A stretch of DNA of 64,000 bases from Labyrinthula sp. Ha (taxonomy: Eukaryota > Sar > Bigyra > Labyrinthulida > Labyrinthulaceae): positions 1 to 64,000 of the forward strand of contig JAALGZ010000076.1 of NCBI GenBank assembly GCA_015227615.1. The letters run 5' to 3'. Shown piece by piece: positions 21,029 through 31,533 of this stretch. A program made the position numbers and the translations under genes. Below the pieces are notes generated by a model. It was not told where the DNA came from and did not search any database. It was given only the letters and a program-made list of their open reading frames with translations. Positions within the stretch are counted from its first letter, which is position 1, and every line of letters begins with the position of its first letter.

Positions 21029-24000
21029 ATGAGCGGAGAAACACAACAAGTAAAGCTCCTTGAGAGGGGGCATGAATATAAAGCGTGGAAAGTAAGAACC
21101 AAGGCCACGTTGATGGAAAAAGACCTATGGAAGGTCATAGAAGACCAAAAGAAGAAATTCAAAGAGGCAGCGGATAGTGAGATAACTCTGAACGCAACAG
21201 AAACCAAGAACAACGGGAAAGCACTTTCCATCATACTCTCCAGAATAGGGGACAGGATGATAGAGAAGCTGGATTCGTGCGAAATGGCATACCTAGTTTG
21301 GAGGAAATTGGAAAATTTGTTTAAAGTGGATGATAGAGAGGCACGCAGAAGATATCTGGAGCTAATGAAACGTCCTATCGGATCCAAGAGAGCAGCTAAG
21401 GTAGAAGACTTCGATACAAATCTCAGAAGATACATCAGCGCAGGAGGAGAGATGGATGAAGACCTAAGAATAACCAAACTACTAGAAGTGATACAAGATG
21501 ATCGCGTAAACGTCCTGAGAATAGCAGCGGAAGCTCAACCTGAAGTCTTTAATTATGAAAAGGTTTTCAATAAACTCATTCACATTTGCAATACACTGGA
21601 TCGAGAAAGACCATTTTTGGGCAGAAATGCAAGAGGTTCATACAGAGGAAGGGGTCGCGGAGGTTACAAAAACGGGAACCCCGGAAGGAGAATATGCTAC
21701 CATTGCAGAGAACCAGGACACATAAGAGCACAATGTCCAAAGCTCAGCTGCGAAAACTGTGGTGGTACAGGACACGATGAGCAGGAGTGCACAAAACCAA
21801 GGATAAAAAAGGAGCATCGAGCAAATATGGCAAAGAAGACAAAAAGCAAACAAGAAGATGATATTTATAGTGACTACGGGTCAACATATTCAGAAAAATC
21901 AGAAAAAAGAACAATTTATAGTAATAAGACAGCTATGGTAGGAATATTCAATACAAAAAACAACGAAAAGCAAAATAAAAATAAAAAAACAGGAGAAAAA
22001 GAAAATAAAAAAGATATCAATAACACAAAGAAGGAAGGTTTCATCGAGTTTTTATGGGACTCAGGAGCTTCCAGTCACTTACTATCAATAAAATACCTTA
22101 AATATATGGAGAAGGTAGAAAAGGTTAAACCAGAGATACTGGACGGGGCAGTAGGAACAACGGAACTATCACTGAAAGGTGACATAATCTTAGAAATAGG
22201 AAGAAAACCAATAAAGCTAAGTGACGTATATATCGTGGACAATGATAGAAACATAGCTCTGCTTTCAATAGGTAAAATAAACATAGATCAGAATTTTATG
22301 ACAACAATAAGCGGAAAAGAATTGACAGTAAAAAATAGAAAGGGAGAGACAATAGAAAAAATCAGAGCCGAAGGAAACTTATTCAAGAAGAAAATGAAAG
22401 TGTTGAAAAGAAAACCCTTTGAAGAAGAGGATAAAAACAAATTCTCCTGGCATAGATTCTTCGGCCATCCAAGTAAACAACTGCTTCAGAAAACCCTGAA
22501 ATACTATAACATAAAAGAGACGGAAAGAAATATAAACGAAGTGTGCATAACGTGCGCAAAAACGAAAGATACACGAGTACCAATAAACGCAAGAAGAGAA
22601 GAAATGTCAACCAAAGCATTAGAAAGAATATATGCAGATACCTTAGAAATACCTAAAAGATCGGAGGTAGGATATAAGGGCTGCGTCGTATTAGTTGATG
22701 ATTTTTCAAAATATAGATTCCTAAGAATGTATAGAAAGAAGGATTCAACTTCGAGAATTGTAATAGAAATGTTAAAATACATTGAATCAAAGACAGAAAG
22801 AAAGATAAAGATGTTCTACTCCGATCAAGGGAAAGAATTTGTAAACACCAAGGTAATCCAGTTCCTGAAGGAAAATAACATAGAAAGGAGATACTCAGCT
22901 ACATACACACCGGAGCATAATGGTGCAGCAGAGAGAACAAACAGAATTATCATCAGCGGTATAAAAATATTTCTTCATCAAGCAGGTTTACCTATGAAAT
23001 ACTGGACTTATGCAGCACAGGAATTCATTAGAGTAAAAAATTTAGCAATAAACTCAGTAAGAGAGAAAACACCATACGAACTTTTGTTTGGGAAAAAGCC
23101 AAAATTAAAATACAACTTCACGTTCGGAGAAAGAGTTACCTACATAGACAAAAAGATCACCAACAAAATAGAACCAAAAAATAAGTTCGGAATATATTTA
23201 GGAAAATCAACCGCGTCTTCAGAGTCCAAAGTACTGGACGATATAACCAGAAAAATAATAACAACGAGGGATATAAGAAACATGAAACGAGGAACAACGT
23301 CAGGAAAACGACCAAAAACAACAGAGGAAAATAACAAAGAAGATCAGAGACAGAACAACCCGGTGAAACAACATCAAGAAACATCAACATATCAACAATT
23401 CATGGATATTAGAACAGAGAAAAATAAGGAGATGCCACACCACTGGATACAAAGGAAAAATCCAAACAGAACAGCAAGACCCAAAAGCTATAAGTTGGCA
23501 AGGAAAACAGAGAATTACCGACTAGCCGAGCAACTGAATAAGTTAAGAATACACCATCACCAAGTATTTAAAGCAGTGAACCTAAAAAATAAAAAAGAGC
23601 CAAAAAACTTGAAACAAGCGTTTCAGACTAGAGACAAAGAGAACTGGTTAAAAGCATATATGAAAGAAGTAGATAAATTCAAACAGGTTGCAAAGTGTAG
23701 GTTAGTGCCAAGAGCAAACATCCCAAAACAGCAAAACACGGTTCGATTCCTTGAGTTGTTTAACAAGAAGATAGATAACGTCACTGGAAAAAAGGTATTT
23801 AAAGTCCGCTTTGCGGCAGACGGCAGCAAACTTGAACCGGAAGAGGATGTATACTCACCGGTCTCGAACAAAGAAATTATCAGAATCTTCATCGCTCTTT
23901 CCACAGCTCAAAACAAAACTATATGGCAGATGGATGTATCATCAGCTTACCTAAACGCAAACTTGGTAAAGAAAAGGTACTTTGAGCTGCCGCAGCTATT

Positions 24001-25150
24001 CAGAAAAAAGAGATCCAAGTTTGTATGGGAATCCAAGAAAGCTATCTATGGATTGAAGGAGAGTGGTCGTGCATGGTATTTAAATCTCTCAAAAACCTTG
24101 GAAAAGTTTGGCTGTGTGCCCTGCTTGGTCGAAACAACCCTCTTTAAGTGGCGGATGCCGGATCGGGAAATAATTTACCTTTTGGTTTATGTCGATGATA
24201 TTTTATTCGCCACAAATTCACAGAAGAATGGTAATGTAATATTGAGGAAATTACAATCAGCCTATGATATTAAGGCAACTCAAAAAGCGACAAAATTTAT
24301 TGGCTTCGAATTCAACCAATTAAAACACGGGGTGCTTATTAATGTGGAGAAGTACATCGAAGCAATTACGAAGACTTACGATTGCGAAAACACAAAAGAA
24401 CAAAGAACTCCTCATGAACCAGGAAAGTACCACTCACCGGAAGGAAACAAAATTGAAGAGAAGTTATACCAGAGGATAATTGGAACAGTCCACTTTATAG
24501 CTGAAACGTGCAGACCAGACATTGCCTACGCAGTAAACAGATTAGCGGTATTTACTAAAGAGCCAACATTGCAACTACTAAAGGAGGCGAAAAAGATTAT
24601 AAAATATCTCAACTATACAAAAGAATACGGTCTGTACTACAAGAAAAATACAAGAAAATGCGAAATAAGAATATATTCAGATGCATCATGGGGAAATGTT
24701 CTCGGAGACAGGTCTTCACTTGATGGACATTTAATAACACTGAACAACACACCGATAAGCTGGAAGTCTAAAAAGCAGAACATAATTGCGAAATCATCCA
24801 CAGAGGCAGAACTGGTTGGAATCACAAGAGCATTGAGCTCTGCAGAATGGTTAAAAAATATATTGAACTTTCTTGAAATAAGAAATGTAACATGGAGCAT
24901 CAAGAGTGACAGTATGCCGGCAATAAAACTATTACAGGGACAAAGTTTAACAGACAGCTCGAGACACATGGAACTGAAGTATTTTTTCTCAAGAATTATA
25001 ATAAAAAGAAACAAGTGGTCACTAGTTTATTTAGAGGGGGGAAAGAATCCGGCAGATGTGTTTACAAAGCCGGTTAAAGAATACATCTTTAAAAGAATGA
25101 GAAAATACCTAGTGGTCTCGAGCAAGGAAGTAAATGAAAAAGAAAAGTAA
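21029..25150 (+). CDS. Copia-2 Gag-Pol polyprotein, 1373 aa
   Basis: A single frame starting at the first ATG after the primer-binding site. Order (approximate residues): Gag (1-200); two zinc knuckles, CYHCREPGHIRAQC and CENCGGTGHDEQEC (222-255); protease with WDSGASSHLL (near 343); integrase HHCC zinc region with HRFFGHPSKQ and CITCAK (475-515); integrase core with YADT, YSDQGKEF and HNGAAERTNR giving the D, D, E triad (535-640); RT with QMDVSSAYLNA, YGLKESGRAWY and YVDDILFA (about 965-1060); RNase H with YSDASWG, SSTEAELVG and SDSMPAIKLL (1210-1330). Domain order protease-integrase-RT-RNase H defines copia. All these motifs are present. Confidence 0.95.
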   Translation: MSGETQQVKLLERGHEYKAWKVRTKATLMEKDLWKVIEDQKKKFKEAADSEITLNATETKNNGKALSIILSRIGDRMIEKLDSCEMAYLVWRKLENLFKVDDREARRRYLELMKRPIGSKRAAKVEDFDTNLRRYISAGGEMDEDLRITKLLEVIQDDRVNVLRIAAEAQPEVFNYEKVFNKLIHICNTLDRERPFLGRNARGSYRGRGRGGYKNGNPGRRICYHCREPGHIRAQCPKLSCENCGGTGHDEQECTKPRIKKEHRANMAKKTKSKQEDDIYSDYGSTYSEKSEKRTIYSNKTAMVGIFNTKNNEKQNKNKKTGEKENKKDINNTKKEGFIEFLWDSGASSHLLSIKYLKYMEKVEKVKPEILDGAVGTTELSLKGDIILEIGRKPIKLSDVYIVDNDRNIALLSIGKINIDQNFMTTISGKELTVKNRKGETIEKIRAEGNLFKKKMKVLKRKPFEEEDKNKFSWHRFFGHPSKQLLQKTLKYYNIKETERNINEVCITCAKTKDTRVPINARREEMSTKALERIYADTLEIPKRSEVGYKGCVVLVDDFSKYRFLRMYRKKDSTSRIVIEMLKYIESKTERKIKMFYSDQGKEFVNTKVIQFLKENNIERRYSATYTPEHNGAAERTNRIIISGIKIFLHQAGLPMKYWTYAAQEFIRVKNLAINSVREKTPYELLFGKKPKLKYNFTFGERVTYIDKKITNKIEPKNKFGIYLGKSTASSESKVLDDITRKIITTRDIRNMKRGTTSGKRPKTTEENNKEDQRQNNPVKQHQETSTYQQFMDIRTEKNKEMPHHWIQRKNPNRTARPKSYKLARKTENYRLAEQLNKLRIHHHQVFKAVNLKNKKEPKNLKQAFQTRDKENWLKAYMKEVDKFKQVAKCRLVPRANIPKQQNTVRFLELFNKKIDNVTGKKVFKVRFAADGSKLEPEEDVYSPVSNKEIIRIFIALSTAQNKTIWQMDVSSAYLNANLVKKRYFELPQLFRKKRSKFVWESKKAIYGLKESGRAWYLNLSKTLEKFGCVPCLVETTLFKWRMPDREIIYLLVYVDDILFATNSQKNGNVILRKLQSAYDIKATQKATKFIGFEFNQLKHGVLINVEKYIEAITKTYDCENTKEQRTPHEPGKYHSPEGNKIEEKLYQRIIGTVHFIAETCRPDIAYAVNRLAVFTKEPTLQLLKEAKKIIKYLNYTKEYGLYYKKNTRKCEIRIYSDASWGNVLGDRSSLDGHLITLNNTPISWKSKKQNIIAKSSTEAELVGITRALSSAEWLKNILNFLEIRNVTWSIKSDSMPAIKLLQGQSLTDSSRHMELKYFFSRIIIKRNKWSLVYLEGGKNPADVFTKPVKEYIFKRMRKYLVVSSKEVNEKEK

Positions 25151-25155
25151 GGAGG

Positions 25156-25271
25156 TATTATATATGTGAAATATATCGGTAGAAATATTAAATAGTCAGT
25201 ACATATATATTTGTTCAGTAATAAGGTTAAGTAACAAGTTTACTGAAAGAAGAATAAGTTTTAACATAATA
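25156..25271 (+). repeat. 3' LTR of Copia-2 (116 bp)
   Basis: Pairs with 20885-21000; followed directly by the target duplication GGGTT. Preceded by the polypurine-like tract after the gag-pol stop. Confidence 0.9.
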
Positions 25272-25276
25272 GGGTT

Positions 25277-25682
25277 CAAGGATTTATATTTCAAGAGAAC
25301 AAGGTTCAAGGTTTCAAAAACTTGGGAAAGGGTTGAAAATGCAGTTAAGAACTCAGTTCTCTTCTGCATGGTTGGGTGGTAGGGTTCAACTCATATTTCA
25401 AAGAAAAAAGGTTCAAAGATTTTATATTTCAAAAGAAAAAGGTTCAAGAATTTTATATTACAAAGAAAATATCTCCAGGATTTTATGTTTCAAAAAAATA
25501 TGTTCAACCATTTATATTTCCAAGAAAAAGGTTCAAGATTTTATATTTCAAAAGAAAAAGGTTCAAGAATTTTATATTACAAAGAAAATATCTCCAGGAT
25601 TTTATATTTCAAAAAAAATATGTTCAACCATTTATATTTCCAAGAAAAAGGTTCAAGATTTTATATTTATAAACGAAAAGAC
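25277..25682 (+). repeat. Minisatellite, right block
   Basis: Continuation of the array interrupted by Copia-2. Two successive higher-order units begin TTCAAGAATTTTATATTAC at 25443 and 25562 (119 bp apart), each made of four roughly 30 bp sub-units. The array ends just before the 3' end of the MULE-2 transposase, so it probably grew inside the MULE-2 3' region. Confidence 0.75.
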
Positions 25683-25690
25683 CACTCTTT

Positions 25691-27990
25691 TTACTCATCT
25701 GTGAGAAGAGTGGTCTGAGAGAAGTCAAGAGGCGAGACCACGTTTTCTCCCTTCCCCTTCCTTCTTTTTACCCTCTTCCTTGGTGACTCAAACATGATCC
25801 TACTTTCTTCAGAAACTTGATCCAAATCCCCGAAGTCTCCATCTGGGTTCTCCCTTAGCGCAGCGGTCATTTTCAAGACTGCTGCGTAGCTTTTTTTCCA
25901 GCCCTCGTTGCTGCTTTTCACCTCTTCACAGAGTGCTTTGCATGCAGTGATGAGCTTGGAATATTTAGCTTCCGGCTTTCTTGGGATGTGTATCGTTATG
26001 AAGTTCTACATTATTGGTTATTAAAATAGTTAGATATAAATGATTGGTAGAATATGTTAATGTGATTGGATGAATACTATGACCATAAGAGTCATAGTAA
26101 CAATCCAATACAACAATAAGAAAAAAGGAAAATAAACAGAATAGAATAAGAGTTAAGTCAAAGGGCAAGAACTTATTGATCAAGCAAGAAATACACTATA
26201 TACATAATTAAAATACAAGAGACCTATTCACGTGAACCTAACAGCTGGACGCAAAGATACCCGGACTGTTCTAGATGCAAGCTGCGTTCACAGGTGGAAC
26301 TCTCACCTTGAACTCAATACACCCACGTGGGCCATCGACTTCTCACCCCATCTCCCTTAATGCTTGCTTGAACAGAGGATGCTCCTGGTACCTCCACCTC
26401 TCTGGAAGATGATCTATGCACATGTATTGGATCCTTTTACGATCACAATACCGTGCATAGTGACGACATGGAAAACGAAGATTTGTCCAGGTTTGACAAG
26501 TACATGATTGAAGTTTTACCCCTTCCCTTTCAACAACCTCCAACACATGCTTCATCCTTATTCTCATGTTTGAATCACTGACGATGAACTTTCTTGAACC
26601 CAACTCTTCAACAATTTGGCACGCTCCCATCAACTTCAACTCTTTTCTGAACATTTCATCAGCTTCCTTTAAAAAATTTTTATCACCCCTTATCAAATCC
26701 TTGAGCTTTTTCAAAGTTGCTTCCATGTACTATCCACATTATTCTGATGGTTGATCGCAGCCTCATCAAGTCTTCAGGTTTTAAGAGTACTTTTTAAAGA
26801 ACCATTCCCTTTGATTGCTGAGTGAAATGATTCAACCCTCTGATTAGCGCTATGAGAGAACGTTAGAAATTTTCTCGTCATCTCCCAACACACTTTGTTC
26901 TTGTTTTTCTTAAGTTTTTTCTAGGGCAAGCTGCTGTGGTTCTTCAGGAAAGTCAACCAACATATTTTCAATAAGATGATCAAGATTTTTCTCCTCTGAA
27001 AAGACTCCAGTGAGTACATCGCCCAAGCTGCTGGTAAAGTTTATTTTTTTAATTTCCTCTAGGCCAGATGCAGCTGAGTTCAATGTCGCAAAAAAAGGCT
27101 TCCTATAAAGAACATGAGATGCTCCAAGTTCCTCTACAGCAGCTTCCAAAGCTTTGCTCCCGTCCGTCATCACTGCTTCCGCATCCTGAAGTTCCAGAAG
27201 TTTCAACCCTTTAAGGACATCTTTGCTCGACTCGGTCTCCATCATTGTGCACCCGAAATTTATGGTTTTACGGAAGCAATCGATCCCGCAAGGGAACATT
27301 GCTACCAACCGATATCTGCTCATTCCATGGGTAGTATCCACTTGGCTACTATCCCCGTATACTTTTTTTAACTTATTTTGTAGGTCTTCTTGAAAACTGA
27401 GTCCATTTAGAATAGCTTTGCCTTCCTTGGGATAATCCCAAGTCAGATCAAATCTTCCTCCACGTTCTAAGCATCTTTTCCCACACGTAATTAACTTTTT
27501 AATATTATTATCTTCGCTAGCGTCAACGCCTTCTTTAGCTTTTTTCATAATTCGTTTTACTAGTGTTTTGTCAAACAATGTACCTGGAAAATTGCGATGT
27601 AAAGCGACATCTGCCGCTGCAATTCCACTGTCGGCAACTACTAGGTGTTTAATCATTTTTAATTCATCTGTTGTAAGCTGTTGTGCATATTTTTTTATCT
27701 TTCCTAGTGTTTTTGCCTCATGATTGCAGTGATTTTCGTTAATTACGACGAAAATGTACTTAGAAGTTTCAAGATTAAGCTTAATGTTAACTTCAAACGA
27801 GCAATTTTTGTCTGAACTACACTTAATTTTACATCTCTTAAGTCTATTGCAGTTCCAATCCCACTTAGCAAAGCTGATTGCCTCGTCAAAGTAGTGAGAA
27901 ACACAAATTCTCCACTAAAAGCGACCGCAGGTAAGTTTACTGATCACTTCCAGCATTTTTTCTGAAGTAGAATACGTTGCTGAAGTCCAT
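25691..27990 (-). pseudogene. MULE-2 Mutator-like transposase, broken
   Basis: Minus strand, in order: a Cys/His finger near 27870-27735 (CKIKCSSDKNC ... NHCNHE); conserved N-terminal helices (IKHLVVADSGIAAADVALHR); catalytic core with SQVDTTHGMSRYRLVAMFP (first Asp), AEAVMTDGSKAL (second Asp) and QRVESFHSAIKG (Glu, near 26830); the SWIM-type finger CTCQTWTNLRFPCRHYARYC (near 26460-26510); a C-terminal region with SNEGWKKSYAAVLKM and a basic nuclear-signal-like RKRVKRRKGKG. Transposase cuts and joins DNA at the terminal repeats. Disruptions: frameshifts near 26915 and 26735, an in-frame stop at 26343, and the 259 bp insertion at 26009-26267. Confidence 0.85.
26009..26267. mobile_element. 259 bp insertion in MULE-2 flanked by GTTCTA
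   Basis: The hexamer GTTCTA stands at 26003-26008 and again at 26268-26273, and the transposase protein similarity is interrupted exactly between them. The insert has no terminal inverted repeats and no protein. It contains a perfect 9 bp hairpin (TACTATGAC / GTCATAGTA) and is related to 19925-20080 on the other strand. It could be a solo LTR or a SINE. Confidence 0.65.
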
Positions 27991-28179
27991 TTTCTCAGTA
28001 CCTCTGATTTACTTTGTTGTTCAGGGTCTATAACCTATGGCTGGAGGCTCGTCCTTTTGGTTTCTTTTTTTGCATAGTTTTTGTTTATGATTTTGTTTTG
28101 AAATTTGCCCAAAATATTTTTGTCTGCCCTCTTTGAATTTTCTCTATGGGAAATCACCATTCTGCGCCTCCTTTATTCA

Positions 28180-28275
28180 GACGAAATATGATGAAAAAAA
28201 ATTTGGGAAATTGATCTGACCAATGAGAACGCGAGGAGTATCTGACTCCGGAGTCAAAAAATCCGAGCCCCTTAA
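28180..28275 (-). repeat. Right terminal inverted repeat of MULE-2
   Basis: Ends GACTCCGGAGTCAAAAAATCC; inverted, it matches the left end at 20238 and the MULE-4 end near 62810. The stretch GAGGAGTATCTGACTCCG is shared with MULE-4. Confidence 0.65.
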
Positions 28276-28540
28276 AATGAATTATATGATCATCACTGAC
28301 AAGGGTGGATCAAATGTGAAGGTCCTGAGAGTCGTCACTCCAAGCTAGCCCTGTTTAGGTAAGATACGATATGGGGTCAATGCTTTGGATGAAAAACTAT
28401 ACTCGTTGAGAGTATTTGATGATTATTAGTGTCGACTATGCCTAAAGGAACTAGACCGTTGTATCCGAACTACCCGCCTACAATTTGACCAAGGTTCTTT
28501 TTATTATTATTATTATATATTTTTTTTTGGTAAGAACCCG
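28276..28540. other. Unassigned sequence with an (ATT)n tract before LINE-3
   Basis: No coding similarity. It ends in TTATTATTATTATTATATA and a poly(T) run near 28500-28530, which may be the tail of another element or the target region of LINE-3. Confidence 0.35.
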
Positions 28541-28794
28541 CCGGAATTAACAAAAATTTGGGTGGCTAGTAGGGTGTCAAAAGCAGTGATAAGTGGGACT
28601 TAAGATCGCTGTGCCGCTATGTTGCTTTAAGCGAGGATAGGCTATTTAGTCTTACGGCGCCCCCCTAAGGGAAGAGATTCTCAGTAGGCCGAAGTCCCCC
28701 GTCTGGTAGTATGGGTTGAGTCGCCCTGCTACATGGACGTTAACATAGTTGACTTGCCAAAGTTATAAGTGAGGGCTCCCCGCCCATAAGGGCA

Positions 28795-30024
28795 ATGAAT
28801 TCTAACAAGGTATGTTCAAATCGAATGACTATGGTGATTTGGGGAGAGCCTAACATATCTTTATATTTTTTATCTCGGCTTCAAAGGGTTCTTGGGGAAG
28901 CTCTGTTTAAGTGCTGCTCTGAGCCCACCCTCTCCAGAAAGAACATGCAACAGAACCATTCGGAAAGAATTGAGTGGTCATATCCGTCGGCACTCCATCA
29001 GTTGATAATGGCCAGATTATCAATCGGTAGGAGGAGGTATGGCTGGTACTATAGGTCGCATGTGCCAAAGTCACAACGAGGTGTTTCTAACATTCGAAGT
29101 GGTACTCACTTTTCGGTGGCGAGGTCGAATATAGCTTCAATTGAAAAGGAGTTTAGAGTTGCAGGTTGGAATATCAACGGTCTACGGACTAAGATAGGAA
29201 GAGTGCAACAGTTTCTTGCTTCACGGGATATTGATGTGTTAGCAATTCAAGAGTCTACCCTGGATCCTAATTTTCCAATACTCAGAATACCTGGCTATCG
29301 TGTTCTTGAGGTACGGGGTCCAGGTCCGCAATGCGCGTCAGATCGTGGGGTCGCGATCTTGGTGAGGAAAAAGTTCAAAGTTAAAATCTTGAGTGGAAGC
29401 TCACCACGGAGTTTACTTGTTAAACTTCAAGGCCCAACGGAGGGGACCTTAATTGTAGGGTCTCAGTATATCCCACAGGATAGTGAGGCTAAGAAGATTG
29501 AAACTAATAGATTCAAGAATCTTATTTGGAATCTTTCTGCGAAGTATCACGATGTTCCGATAGTAATTATGGGTGACTTTATTTGCGGACGCAGGGATAT
29601 GCTAAAACTGGTTTCGGAAACCAGCTCTTTTCGTGTGCCACCTGTGCCTCAAACAACGTCGAGGTTACGGGGACGAAAAGTAATTGATCATTGTGTACTC
29701 CAGGATGGAATTGGGTTAACTTTGCGGGCTTCAGATGTATTAACGACTGAATTAGCGAGCGATCACTATCCGGTTCTATCCACTTTTGGTCATCAGCCGG
29801 CGGAGAAGTACAATACTTGCAAGTGGAAGCGAACTCGTTTCGTTCCCAATCGTATGAGGAGTGCTGACTTCGGAAATCACGAAAAGTTTGCTCAACTACA
29901 GAAGTCCTGTAGGTTTGACATTGTTGACGAGATTGATTCTAGTATGGAAACGGCAGAGGGGCGTTCACTCTATAAGAGCGTGACGATTGAGTGTGTGGAA
30001 GGAGTAGTTAAAGCTGCTCTATAG
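28795..30024 (+). pseudogene. LINE-3 N-terminal region and AP-like endonuclease
   Basis: Starts at ATG 28795 after the leader. Endonuclease motifs: VAGWNINGLRTKIG (Asn), DVLAIQES (Glu), GSQYIP (Tyr), VIMGDF (Asp; the usual following Asn is replaced, reading ICG), KVIDHCVL and ELASDHYPVLS (Asp-His). It nicks target DNA for reverse transcription. The missing Asn in the GDxN motif probably weakens it. A TAG at 30022-30024 ends the segment, but the same frame continues directly into the RT linker. Confidence 0.8.
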
Positions 30025-31533
30025 AGTGGACTTCTGAAGTATGCTGAGACGAAATCTCCAAAAAGACTTCGAATCCCCAAGGATGTAGTTAGGCGCTTAA
30101 GAAAACAAAGAATGATAGGCGCTAAAATTGTTAACGCTAAAGGCCCTCAAAAAGAGAGGCTACTACAACTTTGGAAGGGATCGCACAAATGGTGCTCTAA
30201 GCGCATCAGGGAGGAAGAGAAGAGCCGGTTGTTGTACCGACATGAGCTGGCTTTTCAAGCTCTAACAACGGATCCAAGAAAGTTCTTTAGATATTCTAAG
30301 GACCAAATGGGGAATAGACGAAACCTTGAGGAGGTGTACATAAAGCATCCAGTTACTGAGGAGTTGACGGATGATCCTGACACAAATCAGGCAGCTTGGA
30401 CTGCGTACACCGAGCACTTACTGAAAGAGTCTTCGGCTCCTGCTCGAGATCCGGAACATTGGGAACAAGCCTTTCAGCAGATCGAAAGATCAACCCATGA
30501 GCTTGACAACGCTGATGAGGCCCCAAGTGATAATGAATTGTTGTTTGCGATTGCCGCTTTGAAATCTCAAAAGGCAGCTGGGATTGATGGGGTTCCAGCC
30601 GAGATTTTTAAAGCCATGGCCTTGGGAAACAGAAACAATTCACCCGCCTGGAGAGAATTATGCGTGGCTCTGAGAGCTATACTCGTACTTGGTCATATTC
30701 CTGAAAGCCAGATGACCTCATTGTTGGTGTTCATGCACAAAAAGGGAAGTAAAACAGATGCAAGTAACCACCGTGGAATCAGCCTAATGCCAGTGTTTTT
30801 TAAAATACTGTGTAAGGTCGTCGAAAGACGTATATCTGAGCACCTTGAATCCAGGGGGTTTTTCCACAAAGAACAGGCCGGTTTTCGAAAACTGGAGGAG
30901 TGCCCTGTTCAGGTCTTCACATTGGTGGAGGCTTGCCAAAGACGCTTGTATAACTCACATGAGAACACTTATCTTGGCTTTGTGGACCTTCGGAAGGCTT
31001 ACGATTCTGTCCCTCATGAGGGATTATTTCGGAAACTTTACTTGTATGGGATCAGGGGAAAAACCTTGTCCTTTCTGCGCGCTCTTTATGCTTCATCAAT
31101 GGTGAAGGTGAAAACAGGAGTTCCAGGCGAATATAGAATCTCAGAGTCTATCAAGGTACAAAGAGGACTCAGACAGGGATGCCCACTTAGCCCAGTACTG
31201 TTCAACATCTATTTTAATGATGTTATTCGACAATATAAGGGTGTAGCCATACCTCATAAGAGAGGTAAAGTCCTCATTTCGCATTTAATGTTTGCCGACG
31301 ACCTGGTTATACTGGGTGAGTCACCTAGTGGCTTCCAGAGTGCAATGGATGAGTTGACTGGCTGGCTCAACAAAAACAACATGAAAGCCAATGCTTCGAA
31401 GTGTGGCGTACTTCGAGTGACTCTTAACACATCTGAACCATTTAATCGGCCAGTTATGGTCGATGGGGAGGAGATTCCTTACGTAAGAAATTACAAGTAT
31501 TTGGGTGTAAATCTAGATCAGTCTCTTTCTTAA
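30025..31533 (+). pseudogene. LINE-3 reverse transcriptase
   Basis: Motifs in order: KSQKAAGIDGVPAEIFK, SNHRGISLMPVFFKILCKVV, EQAGFRK, LGFVDLRKAYDSVPH (first Asp), QRGLRQGCPLSPVLFNIYF, LMFADDLVILG (catalytic FADD, near 31289-31320) and YKYLGVNLDQSLS (thumb). The catalytic residues are all present. It ends at TAA 31531-31533, with the same frame continuing. Confidence 0.85.

Larger units (their letters stand above)
20885..25271 (+). mobile_element. Copia-2: Ty1/copia-like retrotransposon, looks whole and young
   Basis: Two 116 bp LTRs with one difference enclose a single 1373-codon gag-pol frame. The element is flanked by the 5 bp target duplication GGGTT (20880-20884 and 25272-25276). The LTRs begin TATTAT and end ATAATA, a perfect 6 bp inverted pair rather than TG...CA. 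A primer-binding-like GGTTAACAGC starts at 21001 and a purine tract (AAAAGTAAGGAGG) precedes the 3' LTR. No break is visible. It inserted into the minisatellite within MULE-2 and is among the youngest insertions of the window. Confidence 0.92.
20238..28275 (-). mobile_element. MULE-2: Mutator-like transposon split by a minisatellite and Copia-2
   Basis: The left end (from 20238) reads GGATTTTTTGACCCCGGAG, the right end (to 28275), inverted, GGATTTTTTGACTCCGGAG; similarity continues inwards over about 90 bases (ATACTCC, TCATTGG, CCCAAA). The transposase is encoded on the minus strand in the right part. Without Copia-2 and its repeat array the element would be about 3 kb, normal for a MULE. No 9-11 bp target duplication could be matched, so the two ends might come from different copies of the family. 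Confidence 0.6.

Noticed and set aside
25443-25682. CRISPR-like array of regularly spaced repeats
   Set aside because: The units follow each other without unique spacers and vary gradually; this is a minisatellite in a eukaryotic transposon.
26009-26267. Calling the insertion a tRNA-derived SINE
   Set aside because: A GGTTCACGTGAA near one end resembles a B box only loosely and no A box or A tail is clear; left as unclassified.
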